Assembly: GCF_017498545.1 (NCBI RefSeq)
Contig: NZ_CP071793.1
Location: 6,399,001-6,463,000, forward strand
From: Sulfidibacter corallicola
GTDB lineage: Bacteria > Acidobacteriota > Holophagae > Acanthopleuribacterales > Acanthopleuribacteraceae
Reading direction: 5' to 3'
Length of the DNA stretch: 64,000 bases
Part shown: positions 8,147-15,867 of the stretch, piece by piece
Layout: each line of letters opens with the position of its first letter
Numbering within the stretch: position 1 is the stretch's first letter
The notes under the pieces: model-generated
Seen by the model: the letters and a program-made list of their open reading frames with translations, nothing else
Database searches by the model: none
Told to the model about the DNA's origin: nothing
Position numbers and translations under genes: made by a program

Positions 8147-10177
8147 ATGCATTTAGATTATGAATGGTTGGCATCGTATCTCGACAAGGCGCCTTCGCCC
8201 GACGACGTGGCGCGCCTGCTCAACGAAACCGGCCTGGAGACCGAGCGCGAGGGTGACGGATTCGAAATCGAATACACCGTCAATCGTCCCGACGCCATGA
8301 ACCACTTCGGTGTGGCGCGCGAACTGGCCGTCAAGGCCGGTTTGACCCTGGCGCCGCCGCCGGTTTACGAAGGCGAGATCCCGGCCCTCGAGGATTGGAC
8401 GGTCGAATCGGACGATGCCGAACAGTGTCCGCAGTACATCGCGGTCAAGGTCGACAACGTGCGCGCGGTGCCCTCGCCGCCCTGGCTGAAACGACGCCTC
8501 GAGTCCATCGATCAGACCAGCCACAATCTGCTGGTCGATTTGACCAACTTCCTGCTTTGGGAATACGGACACCCCTCCCATGCCTTCGACGCCGCCAAAA
8601 TTCCCGACAAGTTCATCGGCATTCGATTCGGTCGTGACGGCGAGCGTCTCACGACTCTGGACGGCAAGGACCACGATGCCGCAGGGCGCCTGTGCATCGT
8701 CGACCGCCAAAAGCCGATCGCGTTTGCCGGGGTCATGGGCGGTGAGAACTCCGAAGTCGACGAGAACACCACCGAACTGGTCTTGGAACTCGCCTGTTTC
8801 AATCCGGTCAGCGTGCGGCACACGGGCCGCGACAATCAGATCCACTCCGATGCCCGTCACCGTTTCGAGCGCGGTATCGATCGCGAAAACATGCATACCG
8901 TCATCCGTCGCTTCCTGTACCTGTTACTTCGGGAGCAACCCGAGGCGCGCCTCGTCGGCATGGTCGACATGAACCTGGAGCCGTTCCGACGCGAGGACAT
9001 CGAATTGCGGCGCGTTCGCCTGGACCGGTTGCTGGGCATTTCCTTGGAAACCGACCTGGTGACCGACCTCTTGACGCGCATGGACTGTCGCCCACGGTCC
9101 ACCGAATCCGGTTGGCGCGTGCAGGTGCCGGGATACAAGGTGGATGTCACGCGTGAGGTGGACGTCATCGAGGAAGTGATCCGCTTTGCCGGGTTCGCCC
9201 GGCTGGAATCGGTCCTGCCGCCTTTCGGGGGTTCCGATTTCGCCGCCGACCCGCTGCTGACGGGCGAACACGTACTGCGCGGCCATTTGGCCGGCATGGG
9301 GCTTCAGGAAACCTGCACCTACAGTTTCCAGGCGGAAGTGCTCGATCGGGCCTTCCTGTCCGAGGGGCAGCCGATCGTCGTGCGCAACCCCATGTCCATC
9401 AGGCAGGCCGTGATGCGGCGTCTGATGCTTCCCAACATGTTGGACTGCCTGGCCCAAAACCTCAAACGCGGCATGCGCGATTTGGGTCTCTTCGAGATCG
9501 GCCACGTCTACACCGGCGGCACCGAACCCCACCACCTGGGCTTGGTCCTGATGCGTGACAGCGAGCGCGCCACCTGGTACCAGCCGGCGACCGAACACCC
9601 CTTCTACCACGTCAAGGGCGTGCTGGAGAACCTGAAGGCGCGTTTCGGCTGGACCGAGATGGCCTTCAAGACGCCGGCCCCGGCCTGGTTGCAGGCCGGC
9701 GAGTCGCTGGGCATCTACTGGGGCGATCGACTCGTCGGCGGCTTCGGTACGCTGGATCGCGGGGTGATCGATCTGCTGGGCAAAAAGGACGCCTTCGATG
9801 TGGACCTGAACATTCCTCTGGCCGTCGCCGAATGCGACCTCTCCTTCCTGTGTGACGCCGCGGTGGCCCAACCCAACGTCAAGGTACTGCCGCAGTTCCC
9901 CGCCATCCGCCAGGACATGGCCTTCGTGTTGGACAAGCTGCATTCCTTTGCCGACGTGCAGGCCCACGTTCTCGGTGGCGGTCTCGAGTTCCTCGAGAAG
10001 CTCGAACTGTTCGACGTCTACGAGGGTAAGGCACTCGCCAAGGGCAAGAAAAGCTTGGGTTTCCGCTTTCATTTCCGACACCCCGAGCGAACCTTGACCG
10101 GCGAAGAAATTTCAAAAATCATGGATTCCGTTGTAGAATCCGTCAAAGAGAAGTTTGGCGCTGAAATTCGCATCTGA
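8147..10177 (+). CDS. pheT: phenylalanine-tRNA ligase beta subunit, short form without the EMAP-type domain
   Basis: 676 residues. The N-terminus LDYEWLASYLDKAPSPDDVARLLNETGLETE runs almost straight into IEYTVNRPDAMNHFGVARELA, which in most bacteria lies about 110 residues later, after an OB-fold EMAP tRNA-binding domain. The B3/B4 editing-type region (about 80-265), B5 (about 280-355), a catalytic-like core and a C-terminal FDX-ACB domain (about 585-676, starting near LPQFPAIRQDMAFVLD) are present. The length is about 120 residues less than E. coli PheT (795). It partners PheS; the reading frame is intact. Confidence 0.95.
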   Translation: MHLDYEWLASYLDKAPSPDDVARLLNETGLETEREGDGFEIEYTVNRPDAMNHFGVARELAVKAGLTLAPPPVYEGEIPALEDWTVESDDAEQCPQYIAVKVDNVRAVPSPPWLKRRLESIDQTSHNLLVDLTNFLLWEYGHPSHAFDAAKIPDKFIGIRFGRDGERLTTLDGKDHDAAGRLCIVDRQKPIAFAGVMGGENSEVDENTTELVLELACFNPVSVRHTGRDNQIHSDARHRFERGIDRENMHTVIRRFLYLLLREQPEARLVGMVDMNLEPFRREDIELRRVRLDRLLGISLETDLVTDLLTRMDCRPRSTESGWRVQVPGYKVDVTREVDVIEEVIRFAGFARLESVLPPFGGSDFAADPLLTGEHVLRGHLAGMGLQETCTYSFQAEVLDRAFLSEGQPIVVRNPMSIRQAVMRRLMLPNMLDCLAQNLKRGMRDLGLFEIGHVYTGGTEPHHLGLVLMRDSERATWYQPATEHPFYHVKGVLENLKARFGWTEMAFKTPAPAWLQAGESLGIYWGDRLVGGFGTLDRGVIDLLGKKDAFDVDLNIPLAVAECDLSFLCDAAVAQPNVKVLPQFPAIRQDMAFVLDKLHSFADVQAHVLGGGLEFLEKLELFDVYEGKALAKGKKSLGFRFHFRHPERTLTGEEISKIMDSVVESVKEKFGAEIRI

Positions 10178-10221
10178 ATGCTCATTTTCAATTCGCCCCA
10201 CCGTATCCACAGGAACCTGCA

Positions 10222-10497
10222 ATGGAGTCTCCCTTCGAGCAACGGTTGCGGCAACTGATCAGTGAATACCGGGTTCTCAAGCAGGCCAACGCCGCCATGG
10301 ATCGGGAAGTCGCCGATCAGGCGCGAACCATCAGGGAACTGGAGTCCATGTGTCAGCGGCTGCGCCGTCAGGTCGACGAAATGGACAAAGACCGATTCGT
10401 CATCAAGCAATTGCGTGACGAGCGAAAAACCATCCGCAAAAAGCTGGAGAGCGCGCTCAGCCGCCTCAATGCCTTGGAGCAGGAGTTGTTGTCGTGA
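10222..10497 (+). CDS. small coiled-coil protein upstream of zapA
   Basis: A 91-residue, highly charged, all-helical protein (EQRLRQLISEYRVLKQANAAM...RIRELE pattern) with heptad-like spacing along nearly its whole length. Its TGA overlaps the GTG of zapA by four bases (GTGA), which indicates translational coupling. Position and shape suggest a divisome partner of ZapA (a ZapB-like role), but this is inference; no catalytic motif is present. Confidence 0.75.
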   Translation: MESPFEQRLRQLISEYRVLKQANAAMDREVADQARTIRELESMCQRLRRQVDEMDKDRFVIKQLRDERKTIRKKLESALSRLNALEQELLS

Positions 10498-10811
10498 ACA
10501 CTGGTCGGAACGAGTCGATCCCCGTCGAGATCTTCGGAAGGACCTACTTGATCCGCGCCAAAGATGACAAGCAATACGTCGAAAATCTTGCTAGAATGGT
10601 CCATGAAAAGATGCTGGAAGTGGAGCGATCCACCAAGACGGTGGACTCGGTTCGCGTCGCGGTTTTGACCGCCTTGAATCTGGCAGACGATTTAACCAGA
10701 GTGAAAAACGAATACGAAAAGCGCGTTCGCCATTTGGATACCGAACGTGCCAAGCTCCTTGAAATGGTCGAGAAAGCCCTGGCAGAGGAGCCAAGAATTA
10801 CCCCTGCCTGA
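10494..10811 (+). CDS. zapA: cell division protein ZapA
   Basis: A 105-residue protein with the ZapA pattern: a short N-terminal strand region (PVEIFGRTYLIRA), DDKQYVENLARMVHEKM, then a long C-terminal coiled coil (VAVLTALNLADDLTRVKNEYEKR). ZapA bundles FtsZ filaments at midcell. The start is GTG at 10494, overlapping the preceding gene. The zapA-6S RNA linkage, widespread in bacteria, supports both calls. Confidence 0.88.
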   Translation: MNTGRNESIPVEIFGRTYLIRAKDDKQYVENLARMVHEKMLEVERSTKTVDSVRVAVLTALNLADDLTRVKNEYEKRVRHLDTERAKLLEMVEKALAEEPRITPA

Positions 10812-10819
10812 CGCGTGAT

Positions 10820-11000
10820 GGCCAAAGACTAAGCTGAACCAACAAACCGTTTTTGGGAACCTAAATCGCGAGCTGTGAGCATGCCCTATTGTACAGGGAA
10901 GCCTGAGGCGCGTGAGGGGGTGCCCACCTGCTGAGGTAGGTTCAACGGTTTTTATGTCACACGGTCTAGGCGGGGGGTCTTCTTACGACGCACCAGCGTC
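10820..11000 (+). ncRNA. ssrS: probable 6S RNA (ends approximate)
   Basis: The space between zapA and ymdB has no coding frame but carries 6S-like elements in order: GGGAACCTAAATCGCGAGC, GAGCATGCCC, CAGGGAAGCCTGAGGCGCG, GCCCACCTGC and AGGTAGGTTCAACGG. AAACCGT (10844-10850) can pair with ACGGTTT (10945-10951), enclosing the inner hairpins. AGAC (10826) with GTCT (10964) would close the outer stem. 6S RNA mimics an open promoter and sequesters sigma70 RNA polymerase. The location after zapA is the classical one. The call rests on motif memory and context; a covariance-model search would settle it. Confidence 0.75.
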
Positions 11001-11011
11001 CAGCATGTATG

Positions 11012-11044
11012 GGGAGGCCGATCGAAAGATCTGCCTCCCTTTTT
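11012..11044 (+). terminator. terminator after the 6S RNA region
   Basis: GGGAGGC (11012-11018) pairs with GCCTCCC (11033-11039). Inside, GATC/GATC closes a GAAA tetraloop with one C/T mismatch between the two stems. TTTTT follows at 11040-11044. Confidence 0.88.
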
Positions 11045-11093
11045 CCTTTTCAGGGGCCGGCTCGGTTTCCGACAACGACATTCAGGAGTTCTC

Positions 11094-11933
11094 ATGAAAG
11101 CAAAGGCATCCGGAGAGATCCGCGTTCTCGCGGTTGGTGATGTGGTTGGCCGTCCTGGACGGCGATTTTTGGCCGGCGCGCTGCCCGTTCTGAAAGCCGC
11201 CTATCAGTACGACGTCTGTGTCGTGAACGTCGAGAACGCGGCGGGCGGATTCGGCATGATGTCCGATACCTATCGCGAATTCCTGGGCATGGAGATCGAC
11301 ATCATGACCTCCGGGAACCACATCTACGACAAGAAGGATGCCGAAGGCTGGATGAACGACGCGACGCGCATGTTGGTCCCGGAGAACTGGCCGCCGGGTT
11401 CGCCGGGGCGCGGGTACGGCGTGTATACCGTGGCCGGCGGTGTGCGTCTGGGGGTTCTCAATCTCATCGGCCGCACCTTCATGCGTTCCTACGACTGTCC
11501 CTTTCGGGCGGCCGATCGGGTCTTGCCGGAATTGTTGGAGGAGACCCCGCTGGTGTTGGTGGACTTCCACGCCGAGGCGACCTCCGAGAAGGGAGCCATG
11601 GGGTGGTATCTGGCGGGTCGTGCATCCGCGGTCTGGGGAACCCATACCCACGTGCCCACCGCCGATGCGCGCATTCTCGAGGGTCATACCGGTTACCAGA
11701 CCGATTTGGGCATGACCGGCAGTTACGATTCGGTGATCGGTATGGTCAAGGAGCCGGTGATCGAAGGGTTCCTGACTCAGAACCGGTCGCGGTTCGAGGT
11801 GGCCAAGGACGACCCTCGCTTGGGCGGGAGCATCATGGATTTGGACGTGGCCACCGGCAAGTGCACCGCGATCGAGGGGATCTTCGCCTGTGCCGAATCG
11901 CTAAAGCAGCTCAAAGTGGCCGAGCAGGTATAG
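11094..11933 (+). CDS. ymdB: YmdB-family metallophosphoesterase (TIGR00282 type)
   Basis: 279 residues carrying the family's metal-binding blocks in order: VGDVVGRPGRR, VNVENAAGG, TSGNHIYD, VDFHAEATSEK and WGTHTHVPTADARIL. Members are di-iron/manganese phosphodiesterases acting on 2',3'-cyclic nucleotides, and affect RNA turnover and biofilm choice in Bacillus. In many genomes rny (RNase Y) sits just upstream; here that place is taken by the 6S RNA region. The 3' end overlaps the convergent gene at 11901 by 33 bases. Confidence 0.93.
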   Translation: MKAKASGEIRVLAVGDVVGRPGRRFLAGALPVLKAAYQYDVCVVNVENAAGGFGMMSDTYREFLGMEIDIMTSGNHIYDKKDAEGWMNDATRMLVPENWPPGSPGRGYGVYTVAGGVRLGVLNLIGRTFMRSYDCPFRAADRVLPELLEETPLVLVDFHAEATSEKGAMGWYLAGRASAVWGTHTHVPTADARILEGHTGYQTDLGMTGSYDSVIGMVKEPVIEGFLTQNRSRFEVAKDDPRLGGSIMDLDVATGKCTAIEGIFACAESLKQLKVAEQV

Positions 11934-12416
11934 GATCGAACCGGCCAGGCTCCCCACGATCAGGTACCAGGGGGCCCGGCGATGCTGCACCAGGAGAATC
12001 GTCATCGGAAGTCCGTGCAGGCCGAGGATGGCCAGGCCCAGGCCTTTCGGCCACGCGTGCAGGGGATGGAACCAGACCGCCAGCCCGCAGATCAGGGCGT
12101 ACAGCGCCTCGTTCAGCGGGTACCGAATCGAGATCGGATTGCGGCAGTAGCGGCACTTGCCGAGCAGCCAGAGCCAGCCCAGAACCGGGACGTTGTCGTA
12201 CCAGGCCAGGGTGTGGTTGCATTTGGGACAGGCCGAACCGGGATAAACGATCGATTTGCCCAGCGGAAAACGATACAGGATGACATTGATGAACGACCCG
12301 AAGCAGCCACCCAAAAACGCGGCCAGCAGGGGATGGTAGAAATCGGTCAAGAACACCTGTCCCTCGTTTCTCGCTTGGATAGTTCGGCAGGCGGCCGAGA
12401 TGGAACAAAACCGCAT
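11901..12416 (-). CDS. short prepilin-peptidase-like membrane protein (N-terminal domain only)
   Basis: The sequence has the N-terminal (DiS_P_DiS) module of A24 prepilin peptidases: GGCFGSFINVILYRFPLGKS, then CPKC...CRYC, two zinc-type CxxC pairs, and NPISIRYPLNEALYAL. Normal PilD is about 250-290 residues and has two catalytic aspartates in a C-terminal A24 domain. Here only about 75 hydrophobic residues follow, without the GxGD motif, so protease activity is unlikely. The ATG at 12416 gives 171 residues; an internal GTG near 12356 (VFLTDFYHPLL) is a likelier start because the first 20 residues look non-coding. It could be a remnant or a specialised methyltransferase-like protein. Confidence 0.7.
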   Translation of the reverse strand: MRFCSISAACRTIQARNEGQVFLTDFYHPLLAAFLGGCFGSFINVILYRFPLGKSIVYPGSACPKCNHTLAWYDNVPVLGWLWLLGKCRYCRNPISIRYPLNEALYALICGLAVWFHPLHAWPKGLGLAILGLHGLPMTILLVQHRRAPWYLIVGSLAGSILYLLGHFELL

Positions 12417-12533
12417 CTTAACCCGGTTGCCGCGGTCTTCACAGGGTTTGATGTCACCAATTTCGAGGCGGGTGGAACCCCCGATCGCGGTAGCCTGGCG
12501 ATCCGGTCGATTTGGATCTTCACGACGTCCGGC

Positions 12534-13481
12534 TCAGGGCAGGAAGCTGGTGATAAAGCCGATCAGCGCGCCGAACACGCCGCCCCACACGACCAGCCAG
12601 CCCAGATGGCTGCGGATCATTTCCTGGATGATGTTCTTGACCATTTGGGGCGTCAGTTCTTCCAGGCGGCTGTTCACCATGTTTTCGATCTTTTCCTGCC
12701 AGTGGGCGTACATGTCGGGTCCCTCGTCGCGCTTGGCGATCGAACTCAGGAATTCCGGCTGTTGCGTGATTTCGGTGAGCTTTTCCCGTAGTTTTCGCTT
12801 GAAGGGATCGCGCATGGGCTCCAACGCCTTGCTGCCGCCGAACATGCCCAGCATGCCCCCGAATTTGGAACTCTTGATGACGTCCACGAACGCGTCGTAG
12901 ATGTAGTCGTAATTCAAATTTTCGATTATCGGGGTCAGGTCCAGCGGTTTGTCGCTGCCGCCCTCCATGAACCGGCGAATGTTGTCTACCGTGAAGAACT
13001 GGTTCATGATCATGTTGCGGATGGCTTTCTTGAACGACTCGAACTTGAGGGGGATGATCCCGGATCCGTAGAGGCCCGGGACGCGTTCGAACAACATGTG
13101 GATCGCCAGCCAGTTGGTGATCGCACCGGAAAAACCGAAATAACCCGCGCCGAGCACGTGGTGGCGAAAGGGCTCCGGCAGGAACTGGCCGATGACGATC
13201 AGGGCGATGCAGATGCCGTTGACCAACAGGCTTTTGTTGATCCTGGGCTTTCCGTTCGGCGGTGCCTCCGTGGGTACGGTCTCGCCGAAAAAGGTGGCCG
13301 GCGGCATCACCGTGGGAACGGTCCCGATGGTTGGCTCGGTCTCGGCGCGCTCGGTTCCGTTTTTGGGGCCGTCGGGGGCGGATTGTTCACCCTCCGGCAA
13401 TCCGGTGTGCTCGTCCATCGCCGACACGGGCACCTCTTCTCGTTCTTTACTCGTCATGTCGTCGATCGAAATGTTGTCCAT
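12534..13481 (-). CDS. DUF445 family membrane protein
   Basis: 315 residues. The first 80 are Pro/Glu-rich and probably disordered. A membrane segment (LLVNGICIALIVIGQFL) and GYFGFSGAITNWLAIHMLFE follow, the hallmark of DUF445 proteins, and the C-terminus ends in a second hydrophobic stretch, GWLVVWGGVFGALIGFI. Members are widespread integral membrane proteins of unknown function. The gene stands alone, with no partner overlapping it. Confidence 0.85.
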   Translation of the reverse strand: MDNISIDDMTSKEREEVPVSAMDEHTGLPEGEQSAPDGPKNGTERAETEPTIGTVPTVMPPATFFGETVPTEAPPNGKPRINKSLLVNGICIALIVIGQFLPEPFRHHVLGAGYFGFSGAITNWLAIHMLFERVPGLYGSGIIPLKFESFKKAIRNMIMNQFFTVDNIRRFMEGGSDKPLDLTPIIENLNYDYIYDAFVDVIKSSKFGGMLGMFGGSKALEPMRDPFKRKLREKLTEITQQPEFLSSIAKRDEGPDMYAHWQEKIENMVNSRLEELTPQMVKNIIQEMIRSHLGWLVVWGGVFGALIGFITSFLP

Positions 13482-13872
13482 CAGTACCTTCCCGCCTCAG
13501 CGCAGTGTAACAAAATTATGGAGTATAAAGCCAACGCGTGCGAAATGCCACAGGTTCACCTCTGTCGATCGGAGATGCGCTTCTCGAAAAAAAGTAGGGG
13601 GCGGGCCGTAAAATCAAGCGTTTCGCGACTGCGGACGATTTATTGCACAGAGTGTCGCGGCGACAAGCCCTTTCCGCGCCGTGATCTCGCCTGGTACCCG
13701 TCCGGACCCGTGATCTCCGACTCCCGAGACGTTCGCGCTGGCTAGGCCGTCGCGTCTCGGCAAACCGACCTCTCGGGGTCGATGTTGGTGCAGACGCAAT
13801 TCCAGACATCACATATGGCCCGCGATCCCGCCGTTTCTGCGTGGTGTCGATCGGGATCCGGAGAATCGTGAC
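13482..13872. other. divergent intergenic region, no gene seen
   Basis: 390 bases between the DUF445 gene (minus) and the receiver-kinase gene (plus). The part nearest DUF445 is AT-rich, with TATACT on the minus strand (13522-13527) as a possible -10 but no good -35. Nothing else was recognised. Confidence 0.45.
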
Positions 13873-15003
13873 GTGAAGCTTTTGATTGCAGACGACAACC
13901 CCATCAATCTCTCCGTGCTTCAGGAGTTGCTGGTCGCGGAGGACCGACAGATCCTGCTCGCCGAGGGCGGCGCCGAGGCGTTGAAGCTGGCCCGCACGGA
14001 GTACCCAGATTTGATCCTGCTGGACATTCGCATGCCCGAAATAGATGGCTGGCAAGTGTGTGAGTCCTTGCAGGCGGATGCCGCGACTCGGGACATCCCC
14101 ATCGTGATCATCACTTGCCTGACCGAACCCGAGGAGAAGATTCGCGCCTTCGAGGCCGGCGCCGTCGATTATGTCACGCGGCCGTTCGATCCGGCGGAGG
14201 TCGCCGCCCGGGTCGACACCCACCTGACCCTCAAGCGGGTTCGGGAGGAACTGGAACTCAAGGCTCGCCAGTTGGAGGAGCGCAATCGCGCCCTGGAAGA
14301 GATCATGCGACAGAAGGACGAGATCCTGTACATCGCCACCCAGGAGATCCGCAATCCGCTGTCGGCGATTCTCGGCGTGCTCGCTCTCGAAGAGGAAAGT
14401 CTGGGCGAAGTCGCCGAAGACATCTCCCACTCGGCCAAGATCATTCTGAAGATCATCGAAAACCTGTCCAAGGCCGAGCGCGCCATTTCCAAGTCCTCGG
14501 ACGACGAACCGCGGCCCGTGAACCTGGCCGAGTTGCTGCGTTCCACCGCCGAGTGCCATCTTCACCAGGCCCGGCGCAAGAACCAGCGTTTCGAGCTCGA
14601 ACTGGAAGAGAATTGTGTGGCGATGGTGGATGCCCATCGGCTTTGGGAAATTCTCGAGAACTTCGTGACCAACGCGGTGAAGTTCTCGCCGGCGGACGCC
14701 ACCATCACCCTGCGGTTGCGGCGCGAGACCGATCACTTTTTCCTCGGGGTGAGTGACGAGGGGCCGGGATTGTCCAAGGTCGATTTCGGAAAAGTCTTTC
14801 GCAAATACGAGCGCCTCAGTGCCAAACCGACGCACAAGGAACCTTCGACCGGTTTGGGGTTGTTCATCGCCAAGGTCTTTGCCGGCCTGCTGAACGGCGA
14901 AGTGGGCGTCACCAACAACGATTCGGGTGTCGGCGCCACCTTCTTCGTGCGAATCCCCATCGGAGAACTTCCCGAGTTCTTGGGACATGCCGATCCGAAG
15001 TGA
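13873..15003 (+). CDS. receiver-HisKA-HATPase protein lacking the phospho-acceptor histidine
   Basis: 376 residues in the order receiver (1-118), coiled-coil linker (120-148), HisKA-like helix pair (148-215) and HATPase_c (220-365). The receiver keeps D7, D8, the acceptor D51 and T81, but the conserved Lys is Arg103 (VTRPF). In the H-box the His is Gln157: IATQEIRNPL instead of the usual SHEIRxPL (codon CAG at 14341). The ATPase motifs look intact: N-box ENFVTNAVKFSP, G1 DEGPGLS, G2 STGLGLFIAK. No sensor or membrane segment is present. Start is GTG with GGAGAA upstream. Phosphotransfer through this His is impossible as drawn. Confidence 0.9.
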   Translation: MKLLIADDNPINLSVLQELLVAEDRQILLAEGGAEALKLARTEYPDLILLDIRMPEIDGWQVCESLQADAATRDIPIVIITCLTEPEEKIRAFEAGAVDYVTRPFDPAEVAARVDTHLTLKRVREELELKARQLEERNRALEEIMRQKDEILYIATQEIRNPLSAILGVLALEEESLGEVAEDISHSAKIILKIIENLSKAERAISKSSDDEPRPVNLAELLRSTAECHLHQARRKNQRFELELEENCVAMVDAHRLWEILENFVTNAVKFSPADATITLRLRRETDHFFLGVSDEGPGLSKVDFGKVFRKYERLSAKPTHKEPSTGLGLFIAKVFAGLLNGEVGVTNNDSGVGATFFVRIPIGELPEFLGHADPK

Positions 15004-15126
15004 ATCCGATCGAAGGGGGCCGCGCTTTCCCGTGCCGGCTCGGTGTGCTTCGACGGCGTTCCGTCCGGTAGCGGTCGAAAGCCCCATTCCCCGTGCCGCC
15101 AACCCCGCAGGCTGACGACACAGGCG

Positions 15127-15867
15127 CTAATTCTGGCTCATGTCGCCCTTTTTGTAGTCGCTGGGGATGTCGAAGATGTCGTCCGGGAAATCGTGTCGCC
15201 GCTCCATGACGGTGATGGTGCTGGTCGTGACGATTTCCATGCCCTCCTGCTCGATTTCGGAAGTCAGTTGAATGGGCACGCCGCCCAACTCGCGCATGAT
15301 CAGGCCGAGGATGCTGCGCACATCCGGCGGCGGGTTGATGCCGGCGCCCGCGTACCATACGCGAAGAAAGGTCCGCGGGCTCACGTGGACCGGATAGACG
15401 GAAGCCCAGATTCTGGTGGTGATGCCGTATTGGGATGGATAATTCAGTTTGAATTCGCGGCAATAGAAGGGGCCGATCTTCTTGCGACCGCCGGTTTCCT
15501 CCAGGAAGGAGCCGCGTTTCACCAGTTGACCGTTGTGAAGGGCGGCCAGTCCGAACAACGGTCGTTGGGTGACGCGTTTGTCCTGACCGGGTGTGGCGAA
15601 CACGTATTCCTTGCGTTGATGGTTCAACATGAACATCGAGTTGATGTCCTGGGCGTAGATCAGGCTGGTTTTGTCCTGGGGATTGTCCACGCGCATCCTG
15701 CGGGCGCCGATCCAGATGTCCCGATGGCTGACCTCGATGATGCCGTCCGGCAGTTGCAGCTCCACCTCCTCGCGCAGGTAGAAGATCGACTTACCATCCA
15801 GTTGCTGGGCGAAGAGGGCCGTGAGAAGCAGGTGCGATAGTATCTTGGTCGTCGCCATCGCCAACAT
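15127..15867 (-). CDS. exported hypothetical protein, DUF4412-like
   Basis: 246 residues from the ATG at 15867, which overlaps the stop of the upstream GWxTD-like gene as TGATG. Residues 1-20 form a signal-peptide-like segment (MATTKILSHLLLTALFAQQ). The body is beta-rich: VELQLPDGIIEVSHRDIWIGARRMRVDNP, then LIYAQDINSMFMLNHQRKEYVF. This recalls periplasmic proteins that measure or bind lipid-like ligands (DUF4412 type), but the match is only by pattern. The overlap implies co-translation with the preceding exported protein. Confidence 0.7.
   Translation of the reverse strand: MLAMATTKILSHLLLTALFAQQLDGKSIFYLREEVELQLPDGIIEVSHRDIWIGARRMRVDNPQDKTSLIYAQDINSMFMLNHQRKEYVFATPGQDKRVTQRPLFGLAALHNGQLVKRGSFLEETGGRKKIGPFYCREFKLNYPSQYGITTRIWASVYPVHVSPRTFLRVWYAGAGINPPPDVRSILGLIMRELGGVPIQLTSEIEQEGMEIVTTSTITVMERRHDFPDDIFDIPSDYKKGDMSQN

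Noticed and set aside
13516..15102. Minus-strand open frame (528 codons) over the receiver-kinase gene
   Set aside because: Shadow of the plus-strand gene, which has clear receiver and ATPase motifs.
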